NCBI GenBank assembly: GCA_007844125.1
Contig: CM017564.1
Coordinates: 28,513,158-28,577,157 of the forward strand
Source: Sinonovacula constricta
Lineage: Eukaryota > Mollusca > Bivalvia > Cardiida > Solecurtidae
DNA: 64,000 nt
Direction: 5' to 3'
Part shown: positions 36,842 to 63,520 of the stretch, one piece after another
Position numbering within the stretch: the stretch's first letter is position 1
Layout of the letters: the number at the start of each line of letters is the position of its first letter
Translations under genes and position numbers: made by a program
Notes under the pieces: generated by a model
What the model was told of the DNA's origin: nothing
The model's database searches: none
Seen by the model: the letters and a program-made list of their open reading frames with translations, nothing else

Positions 36842-39800
36842 GTGGTTATTTCTCATGTTCTCATATGTCTTACTGTTCTCACTGACGTAGTCGTAGACTC
36901 GTTTGTTATACATTGAACCACTTTGTGATCGCATTGGCCTTAGCATTGAATAATAAAATTTTATAATAGTTTAAGAAGAAAAAGAAAAAAACATAGACTT
37001 GAAGTCATACTATAAGAACATTTGTATATATTCTTTAGACAGTTTATTAATTTCAAGCCATCTTGTAGGTTGTTTTATATTAATTTGCGTTCTAATAGAT
37101 AGTTTCCATGTGATGTCATAGACACTGATATTGATAAGACAGCCATCTTTGAAGGCAGAAGCTAATGCAGGCCGAAATCTGGAAATATGTGCTGTATTAA
37201 ACTCGACACTGTGTTTTTATTTTTCAGTTGATTTTACTGAATTTTATATCAAATTCAACAGCTTTAATGAAGTATTTTAAATATCAAAACTCTATTTTGA
37301 TAGTTTAAAAGGTAAAAAAAATACAACAAAAAAGGTTAAACCGTTCATTTTGTTTAAGGATGAGCCAATTATTTTATTATTTATTTCTGAGTATTTATTC
37401 TTTGTGCATTTATAAATTTAAAAAATATTGCATTCTAAAAGTATGAATTTCAAGAGCTTTGCAATGTCATATAGCTTTTAATTTTTTGACCACAAATGAA
37501 GAAATAACAAGAAAATAAAATTTATACTTCTATACAATTCATCTGAAAATCTCTTGAAGTTGAAGTTGCCATCAAAGATGGCTGCCAAGATAAGGGATCT
37601 TCACTGATGTGGAAACTATCTATTCGTATAATTGGTCATATGGTATTTATAATATAATTCAGACTGTTGTTGTCATAAACCTAATTCATTTTCAGAAGGA
37701 GCAGATAAATACTGAGTACAAGGTACGAGCCTTGCAGTGTCATCCAGATAAGTTCCCCGGGGATCATGCAAAAGGTTCTTATCCTTGATGTCTTTGTTAT
37801 TTTTCTTGGATCTTTGTTGTTATCGGTATTTTTCTTGGATCTTTGGTACAAATCATAGAGGGTCATATAACGTCTTGCACCCAAATTGGCATAAGAAGAC
37901 AATGATAAATAGTCACAACACTAACATTTGGTTCATGGCATTCCCTGGCCTTCAAAATGTCCATGCAGTGACATAGTACAGGTTAAATGTCAACTTCCTT
38001 GACTATTAAGAAAACCCAAAACACTTTGGTATTGCTTTCGCTACGTGATACCATTAAAAATCCTTTATGTGGGGACTTTTTCTAGGTAACTTGCAATGGG
38101 CGAGTGGTGTTACCCAGACGTAAGTCTGGTACCTTCCTCTCCCAATAATTAGCTGGATATTGCAAATATGACCGTTATTGTGTCTGTCTGGTATAACAAA
38201 AACAAGACAAATAAACAATTATTGTCTGGGATGGTTCTGGCGAGATGATTCCCTGAGCTTTCAAAACTTTAAAAGATCATTTTATCAACACTGTATCATC
38301 ATAAGCTTGTTTAGATTTCAATACATATTTTTAGATTAATCAGGAATGTTTACCAAGAAAAAAGGAGTTTGGTTAAATAGTTTTGTTTGTCCAAACTGCA
38401 AAATACCAAAGTCACTTTAAATTTACTGGCAGAGCGCCCTTACTAACGCGCAGGTAAATATAATGGTAGTTTCACGACCCGTGTCCAGTGTGGTATATCT
38501 CTCTTGATAACACTCAGGCAAATTTAATGGTAGTTCCATGACTGGTTGGCACAGTGTCATTATAATGTGACGGGTGCGGTATCATGGCAGGTATTCATGG
38601 CACGCTATACACAGTAAAGGAAGCACTGTATCTGCTTTAAGTGACACTGCCTCCAGAAATACTGTTGATTGGACTGTAAACCCAAAAAACATCGGTTCAT
38701 AAGTAGTTTAATTAAAAGAAAATGCGACATCGTTCTGATGTTCTGATGAGATATTTTTTTCATTTCAAATATACTTTTTTAAAGTGGATTTTTCTGATAA
38801 GATTAAAATCTATCTGCAGTTCATGCAGTGTTGGAAATTCAAGGTATATTCTTTGCCTTAATGCCTTTCATAAGTGCTTGTCTTCTGTGATTTTTTAAGA
38901 TACATCAAATCAGAAAACAATGTTTTGCTTATTTTGATGTTATTCAGCTAAGGAGTTTGAACGTATACAGACAGCCAAGGATGTTCTGTGTGATGATGAA
39001 CAGAGACAGAACTATGACAAATGGAGACACGCAGGCCTGTCAATACCGTACCAGAAGTGGTGCAGCATGAGAGATGCAGTGCATACTGTAAGGCCCATTT
39101 TACAACTAATGTTATTCATTAAACAAAGCTGCTAACATAGATGTAAGTAAACACGTTTGGCAGGTGCAGCCATCTGATTATAGTTTTGCTTTATAACTAA
39201 CGATTCACTTTATTGCATTCCCTTATAAGTTGTGCTGAGTTTTAAAAAAAATTACCCTGCTCAATTTTATTTTACTGATGGTTATTGTATTTCCTATTTA
39301 TGGCCAGATGAATCAGTCAATGGACTATGTTTATACGGTATGTTTTCATTTCCAATTCATCCCTGTCAGGTCAAATTACCGGTAGATCATTTTTCTAAGA
39401 CCATGTTCAGCTGGTCATTTTACTATCAGTTAGAGTCTGAACTCAAAGAATGCCAGCCCTTCAGCATGGTCCAAATCATGGTAAACAATTTCGGGGGCTG
39501 ATCCAGAAAATTTTGGTGGGAGGGGGCTATGAATCAAGATCCAAGCTTACTATTTTTTAACCTTACATGTATGTGTTTTCACAACTCTTCTCTTTTACCT
39601 GGCTGGCAGTGGGGATGCATCTCTCCACCCCACTTCTGGGATCCATTCCTGAACACTTTCATTAGAGTGGCTCATCAAGCAGACTTAAGGTTGTTTAAAC
39701 CTTTTTACCTTGATATGTGTCGGAGCCTGTAACTCCTTCACAAATAATAATAGTTGAATGTCTCAACGATAACCATTATTGTGTTGGAGCAAAACAAAAC

Positions 39801-42393
39801 ACATTTACTTGGTTGCTTTTGTCATCGCACAATCAGACTAATTCAAATAATATTGGGGTGTCCATAGCGTAGTGGTAGAGTCGCTGATTTGTAACTCCTC
39901 TGTTTGCTTAGCCTTTCATCGCTTGTCAGTACTAGTCCTAACATCTGATTGTCAATGTTTTCAGTAGAATTTCATTTTCTGCTAATACCAACCTGGTCTT
40001 ACTTTATGCATCTCCTGACACACTTTGATGGTATGATCTTTCAGTGTTAAACATGTAGATATTGCCTGATGGGGTAGTAGTAGTAAAAGTTCATAGTGGA
40101 CTTTTGATTGGAGGGTACTCGGTTCAAACCCAAGATATTTCATAAAACTATTACTAAACCTAGCTTAAGGTAGAAACTTCCTGAGTTCTGCTTGCTATTT
40201 ATTGTCTTTTTTTCTTATTATCCATGCAAAAATCTATTCTTCACATGGAATTTGAATGAACCATCACTAGTCTTACCATCTTTCATTTAGTCCATGCATT
40301 GGGCAACTCCGAAGAAGGAGCACATGTTGGAGGAGATGCAGCATCCCCAGAGTCAGGGTGGATCAACAAGTGGTAGTGAAGGAAGTCTTTCCTCTGATGT
40401 CACTGACAAGTCTACAAGTAAGCCAATTTAGGTCTAATGCTTTTGATTTCTTATTCTTGTTATGCACATATTCTGTTATGTCAGATTATTATTTTTTTAC
40501 AGCAACATAGTCAACCAAAAGTGGAGACGATACATTCAAATGGATTAAATGGGGATGTAGGGACCTTGACACACATGTTGCACAGTGGGCTTTTTTTCAC
40601 GATTTGTTACACCTTGATGTCACATCCTGATATGTCAAGCTGTCAGTCAAGGTGTAAATCGCTCAATAATTTGAGAATTACTGGGAGTCAATGGGGGACA
40701 TTACCTCATTAAGTGAATGTGACAGACAGACCCACAGAATAATGTGAAACAAAAAATACAGGCTATCTAACAAGTTTTGATAGTTAATGATCAGGTATAA
40801 ACTGGTTACCGAAATCGTATCCTGTTAACCTGCTTGTGAAGAGGTAAAATCAGTTACCTTTGCCCCAGTTATAAGAGGATGTGATTATGTCTTTTGGGGT
40901 ATTTGAAAGTGGTGGTTTTCGTGGGATTAGCGTCAGATGGTCAAGCAAAAACAAACATAAACATCATTCATCAGATTCCATATGTTAGCATAATGAGTGA
41001 TCATCTACAGCAAAATGCCACCTAGAGACCATGCCATTAAAGCAACAACGTCTCAAATAAGGCCAGTATTCATAAGTATAAACTATTTGGCTTCTGTATT
41101 CAATTTTGAAACCTGACCACAATAACGGGCATGCCATTAATTTGGCTTATCACCAGTTCTATAGGTTTGGGTGTTGTATACTAAAGTGCTTGTAAATGCT
41201 GTAACAGTAAAGACAGGATTCAACATTCAAACATCAGGTCATTTCAAAGTTATATTGATTCAAATATTTTAATATTTACTGACATATTTTTAAAGATATA
41301 TTGCTGTTATGAAGTGAATTCTACTGCTGAATGTGTTACAACACTTTTCTGTTTTACTCACAACTATTCACAACTTAAGGAAGTGGTGATTTTGATAAAA
41401 CAGTGAATTATTTAACTTAACATATGACAACATTCTCCACAAAATTATTGCTAACGCAGATAGCTTGAACTCCAACTACCTGTGTGTAAGTGCATAGTTT
41501 ATAACTTTTACTATCCCTCATATATTTAATATTACAATATTATCAAATTCAACTTTAATTTAATACAATTTCTTTAATAGGATTTAACCCTGTCCCTTCG
41601 ATACTAGCTTTTTAGCTAGCCTGAGCACAACGTGCTCAAGGTGTGCTTTTCTGATACCCCTTCGGCCTCCGTCCATTGATCATCGTCCATCCTGTGGCAT
41701 CAACAATTTGCTTTTGAACATACTAGTTGTTACAATTTTTATCCAATCTTCATTAAATTGGTCTGAATGTTTGTCTGCAAGAAGTTTTGGATGAGTTCGT
41801 AATTGGGTCATGTGGGTTCAGAAACTAGGACATTAGGTCAAATTTTAGAGGCCATATTCATGATCCAATCTTCACCAAACTCGGTCAGAATGTTAGCTTG
41901 TTTGAAATTTTGGATGAGTTCATTACTGCATCACATGGGTCAAAAAGTAGGTCAATAGGTTAAATTTTAGAAAGACCTTGTGAACACCTTAAAGACCACA
42001 TTTATGGCCCAAATCTTTACCAAACTTGGCCAGAATGTTTGCCTGTATGAAATCATAGATATGTTTTGAACTGGGTCGTGTGGATTCAGTAGGTCATTCG
42101 AAAATTCTGGAAAATGTTATCAGTCCACTGGCCACATTAATGGTCCAATCTTCACCAAAGATTTCTTAAGTAAATAACTCTTAAGTACTTGACGCCTGAT
42201 ATGAGCCTTCTAAAAGCCTGCATCCTCAGGTGACCCATTAAGGGCCATTGTGGCCCTCTTGTGTTCTTATCTGATTTGATTTTACTGTCTTCTGCTTACA
42301 GGATCTGTCCATGTGCCGGTAGCTCCTAGACCATGGACAAGGGATTATGAACCCTCAGAAAATTTAAGAAAGTTCAGGAACTATGAAATTTGA
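36752..42393 (+). CDS. DNAJC12: DnaJ homolog subfamily C member 12 (complete, five exons)
   Basis: Exons 36752-36841, 37696-37774, 38948-39087, 40291-40417 and 42302-42393 join in phase to 528 nt (175 aa; human 198). A J domain at about residues 18-80 (DYYKILGCDELSS, then EYKVRALQCHPDKFPGD) has the HPD motif at 46-48. HPD stimulates the ATPase of Hsp70 partners. The end RKFRNYEI is nearly identical to the human terminus, which identifies DNAJC12 rather than another J protein. In vertebrates DNAJC12 helps fold the aromatic amino-acid hydroxylases. The region before the end is shorter than in human and lacks the WHLRFRW block. The first two donors are weak (GTGGTT or GTTATT, and GTTCTT). Confidence 0.95.
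37096..37622. mobile_element. Short inverted-repeat (MITE-like) element, copy 2
   Basis: Its ends TAGATAGTTTCCA and TGGAAACTATCTA are perfect 13-bp inverted repeats. The interior matches 2098-2614. It lies in DNAJC12 intron 1, ending about 70 bp before exon 2. Confidence 0.8.
37696..37774 (+). CDS. DNAJC12: DNAJC12 exon 2
   Basis: It encodes KEQINTEYKVRALQCHPDKF with the HPD motif. The acceptor is a tandem CAGAAG, so the exon may start at 37696 or 37699. Donor AAAG|GTTCTT, phase 1. Confidence 0.9.
38045..38740. repeat. Duplicated segment, copy 1 (DNAJC12 intron 2)
   Basis: A SINE A tail, a unique spacer (ctgggatggttctggcgaga), then an inverted SINE B piece (gtgacgggtgcggtatcatg) recur in the same order at 43940-44730. 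Confidence 0.7.
38948..39087 (+). CDS. DNAJC12: DNAJC12 exon 3
   Basis: Acceptor TTATTCAG|CT. It encodes AKEFERIQTAKDVLCDDEQR, the end of the J domain, then SIPYQKW, which matches the human FQQW segment. Donor ACT|GTAAGG, phase 0. Confidence 0.95.
39850..39960 (+). mobile_element. SINE A head fragment (DNAJC12 intron 3)
   Basis: gtccatagcgtagtggtaga and cgctgatttgtaactcctct form the tRNA-like head. The body is not recognisable downstream. Confidence 0.55.
40291..40417 (+). CDS. DNAJC12: DNAJC12 exon 4
   Basis: Acceptor TTCATTTAG|TCC. It encodes SMHWATPKKEHMLEE (human SMHWVVRGKKDLMLEE) and a Ser-rich linker. Donor ACAA|GTAAGC, phase 1. Confidence 0.95.
41608..42265 (-). mobile_element. Element G, copy 3, inverted (DNAJC12 intron 4)
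   Basis: It ends at the right with aagggccattgtggccctct and tgtgtt, the reverse of the copy 1 start. The inside has ~150-bp units (caatcttcaccaaactcggt). It ends about 36 bp before DNAJC12 exon 5. Confidence 0.8.
42302..42393 (+). CDS. DNAJC12: DNAJC12 exon 5 (terminal)
   Basis: Acceptor TGCTTACAG|GA. It encodes RPWTRDYEPSENLRKFRNYE, then Ile and a TGA stop at 42391-42393. Confidence 0.95.
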
Positions 42394-42828
42394 GTGAAGT
42401 TTATCTTGCTACAATTTATAAATATCAAAATATGTCATGGGAACTACCATTATCATTTCTAAAATGTTAAGTGGAAGTTTAAACCTCCCTGGCTTAATCC
42501 TAGGCTATGACATAACAAAGTCATAGAATGGTAATTGAATAGCTTCTTTGCATACCAATTATCTGTAAGTTTCCTCGATTGGTCGACCAATGTGACAGGG
42601 TGTGGTGTTATTTCAAAGGAAGGGTTCAGGTTGTACTATTTCAGTAAAGGCAACACTATTGGCTTCTAATGAACCCTCCCACCTTATTACTACCTGTAAC
42701 CATTGTGTGATGTTTTGTCAAACAAATGAACACATTTGTTCTAATTATCATATGGCTATTAAAAAGAAACATTTGCACTTGATAAATTGATTTCTGTCTT
42801 CTTTTTTTTAAAAATTATGAACAGATGA

Positions 42829-42834
42829 AATAAA
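42829..42834 (+). terminator. DNAJC12: Candidate poly(A) signal of DNAJC12
   Basis: AATAAA lies about 440 bp after the stop, followed by T-rich sequence. The ~740 bp to 43575 hold no other feature. Confidence 0.5.
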
Positions 42835-43574
42835 TATTAGATCTTAATTTTTTTTCCCTGATCAGTAAATTTTTTATCATATATTTAAATCACTTGGGTT
42901 CACATTTTCTTATGAACTGTGGCAATTGAAATTTTTCCATGTACATTATGTACTTGTACAACCTAGGCCATTACATGCTTTACTTTACATACTAAAAGAA
43001 GGATTTAACACAAACATTGAGTCTCCCTGGGGCAGTCTTTGTAAGGGCATGTTTTAGAATGTAATATATAGTCAGACTCATCTTCCAAGCATAGTTAATG
43101 GTCTAAAGAAAGTAACCAAACTTATGGAAAACATTTAGATGTATTTTAGTTCTTAAAAAGATCAAAGTGTACTTCAACATTCACTTTTTCTTCGTGCAAT
43201 TGTATGCAGCCTAGATATTATTATCACTAGACTTTTTTGGTTATTGCTAGCCTTTGGTGTATTGTTAATCTTAGTAAAATGATAGTATTTTTATTTAATA
43301 TGACACATGATAGTGATATGTTTTGTTTTTTATATTTAAATGATATTTTTTTGCTAATAAATATTGACACTACTTTAAATAATATGTGTACTATTGTTCA
43401 TACCATTAAACTTATTTTTGTTAATGTATCTTTGTTAATCTCAAGTCTGAATCTCAGCTTTTTCTTAATATGTTCACATTTTTTTCTTGTATGCTTGGCA
43501 AAATCAAATTCTTCATAGCATTTCTGGCAGGTCTTGCAATACATCTGGATGTCACCAATATGACCATAATAAGG

Positions 43575-43940
43575 TACCAGTAAATTGGTAAAATGGAAAT
43601 TGTCTCCCATGTTCGATAATAACCAAGGTATTACAAACAGTAGGTAGGTCCTTTTAGTTGGAATTCTCAGACTTTATCGCCTGTTCTTTTGTAAATATTG
43701 CATTTAAAAACTTTTCTTACTTATATGATATAAGCTTAATATCCATTTAAATAGAGATTTGTTATTTAAAAAAGAAATTGGAAGTGTGGATGATGGTTAA
43801 CCCAAGTATCACAAGAAAGGCAGAAAAGTCAACATACAGTCCAAAGAGCACAAGCATAAAGACTGAGTAAAACAAATGAAAGGACCAACTTGCATTTAGG
43901 GATTATTCAGGGAGGACTGTTCTTTAATGTCTCTCATTGT
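43575..43940. repeat. Dispersed repeat E, copy 2, inserted in a SINE A
   Basis: It matches 7890-8262. It is flanked by the two halves of a SINE A tail (atgtcaccaatatgaccata on the left, tgtgtcagtgtaatgtaaca on the right), so it inserted into that SINE. Confidence 0.7.
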
Positions 43941-44730
43941 GTCAGTGTAATGTAACAAAAAACAAAACAAACAGTTTTTATCTGGGATGGCGATGAAATG
44001 ATAAGGTCCCTGAACAGTCTAAACTTTAAAAATCATTTGACCAACATTGTATCAGCATTAGCTTGTTTTAGTGTTAAATGAAAGTTTTGAGATTAATAAA
44101 AAAACGTAAGCCAAGAGTAAGGCGGTAAATCTTTTGGTTGAACAGTATAACTTGTATTTTTGTTTGTTCAGACTGCAAAGACCAAAGTCAATGTTAAGTA
44201 CACAGCTCTCTTGCTAACAGTAAAATAACTATAAGGGTAGTTTCATGACCTGTGTTGGAGTGTGTCCATTGTCAGGATAATATGGCTGGGTGTGGTATCA
44301 TGCCAGGTGTTAACATCATGCTTCACAGGGTGAAGGCAGCACTATATCTGCTTTAAGGCCAGTATTCACCAACTTTTCTGTTGTAAGAATTGCTCAAGTC
44401 ATGGATATCAATCCACAATATCTTTATTATGTAGTAAGCTACATGTATTTTTGCGAGACACTTTCATTTTGATACTTTGAACTTAAAATCACATTGACAC
44501 TTCATAAATAAACTAAGTTTTGTTGGTATGAAAAATGTGACTGGCTTAAATCATGACTTAGACATAAGAATGGTTGGTGACTACGGGCCTAAATGACACT
44601 TTCTCCAGAAGTCCAAATGAAATACTGTTACCGTAATAGGACTGTAACCCCAAGAAAGCTTAATTAAGTACTAAGTGTATTAATTAATTAATCAAGTAGT
44701 TTAATTTTAAGGAAATGCAAAATCTGCCTG
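43940..44730. repeat. Duplicated segment, copy 2
   Basis: It is collinear with 38045-38740: tatctgggatggcgatgaaa, then tttgtttgttcagactgcaa, then the inverted SINE B piece, then agtagtttaatttt. It differs by the insertion of repeat E at its left edge and smaller indels. Confidence 0.7.
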
Positions 44731-44777
44731 ATTATCAAGTTAGTCCTTTTTTTGAAACCTAGTCATTGAATATTTTT

Positions 44778-44798
44778 GTGTGTGTGTGTGTGTGTGTC
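44778..44798. repeat. (GT)n microsatellite
   Basis: About ten GT dinucleotides. The neighbouring 44800-45308 holds no recognisable feature. Confidence 0.9.
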
Positions 44799-45308
44799 AG
44801 TTAATGGTTTTATGGATAAACTAGGGTGCCTGGTACATGTATGCTGATTTATTAGACTGTTGCTTTGGTGATATTTTTTGGTTCTTAAAACAATATGTTG
44901 TGATTAGCTTTTACATTACACTATAATATTAAAATGTATTTAATCAAAACGATGATGTTCCTATTTTTTGTTTGTTAATGACTGTTTTCATAGAATTAAT
45001 TACAATATTACATAAAATAATGAAATAAATGTTTAAGACTTTTTATCTTCTTTTTTTGAGCATCCCTTAATTCTACAATTTTATAGGACCAATGTAGATT
45101 TGGCTTGTCACGCAAACATATTACCTTCTCTTTATCACCTTCTCTTTTAACTTTTTGTCCCCTTGAGTTGTGTAAATCATAGTTTGTCCTCATACTTGTA
45201 ATGGTTATAAGTTTATTATTATGCTGGAACACTCTGTTAAATATTTTTGTGTATTTTTTATGAATTGTGTATTTTTTATGAAATGGTAGTAAATGGGAAA
45301 GTTTTCTA

Positions 45309-46671
45309 CACAGTTGAGTGCCATAAATTAGCTCCCACTTTGCCCTAAATAATTTTTATTGACGAACAACGATGTGTAAATCGTTCTGTTTTTCATTTTT
45401 TTAAATCACATATAAATTAAGGGAGTAAACCTTTGTTCGAGTATCTTATCAATCACGAATAAAATTTACCAAAGTTATTTCCCTTGTTTTATTGTCCGCT
45501 GAAAGTAAGTAATGGCGCGAAATAGTAAATAAATGACAGCAGAAGTGACAAAGGTTATTGTGTCATTGTCAGATAGAGAGGTTTATGCAGCCGAAAGATG
45601 GAGGAAATCACTGAAATAAATCGTAGAATTATCTCGAATTTTCTAAAACGTGTATCTCTCCATGGTAACATTGCAAATCTACCTCGAAGCGGACAAAGAC
45701 TAACAAACGACCGATAGTTCGGATAACATGCTTTTCCGGATGGTAAAAATAAATAGACGACAGGCATTGAGCGAGTTAACTGCAACATTTAATGAAAGTA
45801 GAGGATCGTCTATATCTACTAGAACAGTTAAGAGGCATTTATTTGAAGGATATAAACGTACATGTTAGACTGTCCCACAAAATTTACAATTTGTGTTAAA
45901 AATCGTGTTCAAAGGATTAACTTGAGAAGTTACATTGGTATGTTGAAAATAATAGGTCATCTTTCATTTTCAGTGATGAGACAAAGATAGTTTTTGGTAC
46001 AAAAAGGAAAGTATATGGAGAAGGGATGTAGAACGATTATAACCAGAATTCCTTGTATTGGTATACAATCGGACTTAGAGCAGCCTGTTCGTGCATCAAC
46101 CATGTAGATCTATTGGGGTGTATTTGTTATGATGGAGTGGGTATATTGACCCCTGTTGTAAGCAACATTAATACGGAAAAATACATTTCAGTATTAATTA
46201 CATGACAATATATGTCACGTTGTAGCTTGTCATTTTGGAAACAGGCCATGCATTTTCTAAGAAGATAACGCTCCATGTGTCTCGAACAGATCCCAATTCT
46301 TGGAAAAGAGAAAATGGAATAAGAACCCTACCATGGCCAGTACAAAGCCCTGACATAAATAGTCCTGAAAATGCTTGAAGAGTTATTAAATGCAAAGTGG
46401 AAAGAGTGTTAACGAAATTCATACTAACAATGACTTTGAACAATGTTGTGATAGAGATTTGGACAAGGTTACCACAGCACTATATACAAATCTTGCACCA
46501 GACTTTACCGAGAAAAATACGTGACGTTTTAAGACCCAGGGGACATATCTCCGATACTGAAAGTTTCAAGTAAGTCTGTTTTATTTTAGTGTCACAATTT
46601 CTAGTTAGCCCTGTTGATCAAATCGTGCATTACATCAGCCAAAGTAGGAACTCATTTATGGTCCCAGACTG
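45309..46671 (+). mobile_element. Dead Tc1/mariner-like transposon
   Basis: It spans about 1.36 kb, the usual Tc1 size. The left end cagttgagtgccataaatta resembles, inverted, the right end at 46648-46671 (ggaactcatttatggtccca). The transposase in between is broken. The TA target site is clear only on the left. Confidence 0.72.
45520..46530 (+). pseudogene. Tc1-like transposase pseudogene
   Basis: Shifting frames show RRIISNFLKRVSLHGNIANL (helix-turn-helix region), IFSDETKI (first catalytic Asp, 45967-45990), EDNAPC (second Asp, 46261-46278) and WPVQSPDINSPENA (the Glu of DD34E, 46334-46375). Many stops and frameshifts interrupt it. Confidence 0.85.
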
Positions 46672-47533
46672 TTCAATGCACGAACATTTATACATGAATA
46701 GAAAAAAATGATTAGTAAGGTCTTCCACTTTACTGCTAATTTTATTTTTAATCACTTACAGAGTGAAGAATCTGTTTTCAGAAGAGAACAATACGTTGTT
46801 TGTTTTTTGCTATCTTATTTATTTGCGTACATGTTAGATATATGTCCAATCGGATTTCTGTTCAGTGGCGAAAAATGTATCGCTACCTCTTAACAATCTT
46901 TATACTTGTGGTACACAAACAGGTGGCATTGTATCAAAACAATCACGTGAAATAAAAAAAAGCATACTTTTGCAGTGTTTTATTGATGTACAGTCTAATA
47001 AGTAGGTTATCTTTCATATGCCAGTCTATGTTGTCACACATGACGGGCTTTCCATTGAAAGACACCCACTATTACAACGAGCCATTGAAGTGCTCATGGT
47101 ATTTTACATTATTATTTTGAAACAATATTATGTATATTTTGACACCAAAAATGAACAATATACCGTAGTTAGAGATATAGCAAAGCTAATTAAGGTAAAC
47201 ACGGTCTTTAGTACTAGTATTTATTAGAGTACCCTGTGCTGCACGTGTATGACATTCGGACACTCCAGCTGTAAATCATTTATTTATTTGTCTTGTTTTT
47301 AAATAGGAGTTTAAAGATACAAAGCTGCGCTGCGGTATGTTATTAACTTATTATGATTATAATGAACTGATGAACATAAAATATGTATAATCATCCACAT
47401 GGACATGATACAATGCGTCAGTAACATGATTACAATAGTAATTACAATAGTAATATCATACGTGGTTTGTGTGGACAAGTTTGCTTAATGATTTAATATA
47501 TATAAACAGGAGAAAGGAGTAATCTACACGTTT
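46672..47533. other. Non-coding stretch, nothing recognised
   Basis: Only short chance open frames. Confidence 0.5.
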
Positions 47534-47964
47534 ATGATTGTAATGAAAAGTTTTTGAGGATAATTTTCTTATCCTAATACTTGTTATATGATTGTAATGA
47601 AAAGTTTTTGGGGATAATTTTCTTATCCTAATACTTGTTAAATGATTGTAATGAAAAGTTTTTGAGGATAATTTTTTTATCCTAACACTTGTTATATGAT
47701 TGTAATGAAAAGTTTTGAGGATAATTTTCTTATCCTAACACTTGTTATATGATTGTAATGAAAAGTTTTTGAGGATAATTTTCTTATCCTAATACTTGTT
47801 ATATGATTGTAATGAAAAGTTTTTGAGGATAATTTTCTTATCCTAACACTTGTTATATGATTGTAATGAAAAGTTTTTGAGGATAATTTTCTTATCCTAA
47901 TACTTGTTATATGATTGTAATGAAAAGTTTTTGAGGATAATTTTCTTATCCTAACACTTGTTAT
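47534..47964. repeat. 54-bp hairpin tandem array (8 units)
   Basis: The unit is atgattgtaatgaaaagttt, then ttgaggataattttcttatc, then ctaatacttgttat. Units start at 47534, 47588, 47642, 47696, 47749, 47803, 47857 and 47911. Each contains the perfect inverted repeat AGGATAA-ttttc-TTATCCT. Confidence 0.97.
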
Positions 47965-49348
47965 CGAATAAGAATATATAAGACAAGGTCCTATGAGCAG
48001 TGCAACATATACAAAAATTTGAAAAGACACAGGACCAAGGTATTCACATGCACGCCAAATGTAAAAATGAGAACAAATCTGTGATGAATCATTTAACAAT
48101 AAGAACAAACCCGACAGTTACCGCCTTGGAACAGTCAGTCGGCAATATAGACCGACTGGGGTGCTTAAACCTGTTTTACAGAGCTCTAAGCTCGCACTTC
48201 CTGATGGGTTTCTCAAATGGAAGCAATGAAAAGAAAACCGGTTCATTTGAATATATGTACAAGCGCTGACGTTTTGTTTGACAAGTTATGACGAAAGTAG
48301 TGACGTTATTGAAAAATAATGTCCACATAGTGTTTAGAAGAGAGATAGGTATTATTGCAGCTATTTGTATGTTGCTTTCTTTATATTTTGAATCAAGTCA
48401 AACGCCTTTCCTGAGTCACAAAGGTGTGCACACGTCACACTAGACTATTGCATGTAGGAAAGGTTTCATTTCAACTGTATGAAAACATTTAAGTCTATAT
48501 CATACAGAAAACAGTTGTTAGAGAGATACTGATAACACACCGTAATATTGTTTGAAGTCCGTAATATATTTTCTTTATTTAAAAAAATATTACTTTTTAA
48601 TTCACCACGATTCGTTATTAACTTATCTAAAGACAACATAAACATGCGAGCAGAACCCAGTCTTTAGACATGCAATTAGAGATAACCATTATAAGATGAA
48701 GCATGATTGTCAACGAAGGTACCGAGATTGTAGAGATTCTCCCTGCCTGTTACTCAAGTAACAGTCTGGCCGATCCGACTGACTGCCTGTTACATCAAGA
48801 CAATCATCTGGTTCCCAAATTTGGACGAGCCACAGCAATTGCGTCGTGGATTGGCCAATTCATTTACAAACTATCCATCTCCAACATGAACCGACCTCAC
48901 ATTTCAAATCAAGACCTGCTTTTTTGTTAACCTGATGTTGTAGTTGGTGTCCATTTAACGTAATCTGCATCTTTTTACATGTATTAGCCAGGAATTGATC
49001 CAGAGGGTGGGGTGGGTAGGTTTGCGGGGTATGCACCCCCACCAACCACGTCAAAGAGTAGATATGTGGAAACACATTCATGTAATCTTAAATACTTAGC
49101 TTTTAAAGTAAATTTTGCCTATTGACTGCTTAGGTCGAAGTTAGGGTTCCTAAATGTGTATACATGTATATATCTAGTATTTAACTGTGATAAAGTGGAA
49201 TGGATCTTGAGTCGTACCCCCACCCCCACTCCACCACCACACACACACATTTCTATTCTGGATCCGCTCCTGGTATTTACAACTTGATATCTATGGTCCC
49301 GCAATTCAAACTCGACAAGATTTTAAATTCAGGTTTTGCCTTATGTTC
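47965..49348. other. Region downstream of the SLC5 gene
   Basis: It probably holds the SLC5 3' UTR on the minus strand. A minus-strand AATAAA candidate lies at 48574-48579. No gene is recognised. Confidence 0.45.
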
Positions 49349-63125
<13,777 letters not shown>

Positions 63126-63217
63126 CTAGAAATGAGACAGAAACACTTGCGCTTTATATTGGTTATTATGCAAAATACGCACCACAATCTGATTGGCATG
63201 CTATTAAAGGAAATACT

Positions 63218-63314
<97 letters not shown>

Positions 63315-63349
63315 TGTATATATACTGTATATATACTGTATATATATTT
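63218..63349. repeat. (TA)n microsatellite upstream of SLC5 exon A
   Basis: About 95 bp of pure TA, then tatatactg variants. Confidence 0.98.
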
Positions 63350-63384
63350 AAATAATTTGAGATCATTATAGCGACGTCCAACTA

Positions 63385-63520
63385 CTAAGCAAGACCCCAG
63401 ACAAATGTCTGGGTAGAACCACCGGGACACCGCAGGTCAGCTGGAAGACCTTCCCACCTTTAGTCCTTCGTCACGGACGGGAATCGAACCCACGCGTCTA
63501 AGCAGTCAGAGGAGTTACAC
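63385..63520 (-). mobile_element. SINE A copy
   Basis: The body agaccccagacaaatgtctg and gggtagaaccaccgggac is followed by a B-box-like gggaatcgaacccacgcg and the head gcagtcagaggagttac. Confidence 0.75.

Noticed and set aside
45555..45788. Minus-strand open frame inside the Tc1 element
   Set aside because: Antisense shadow of the dead transposase.
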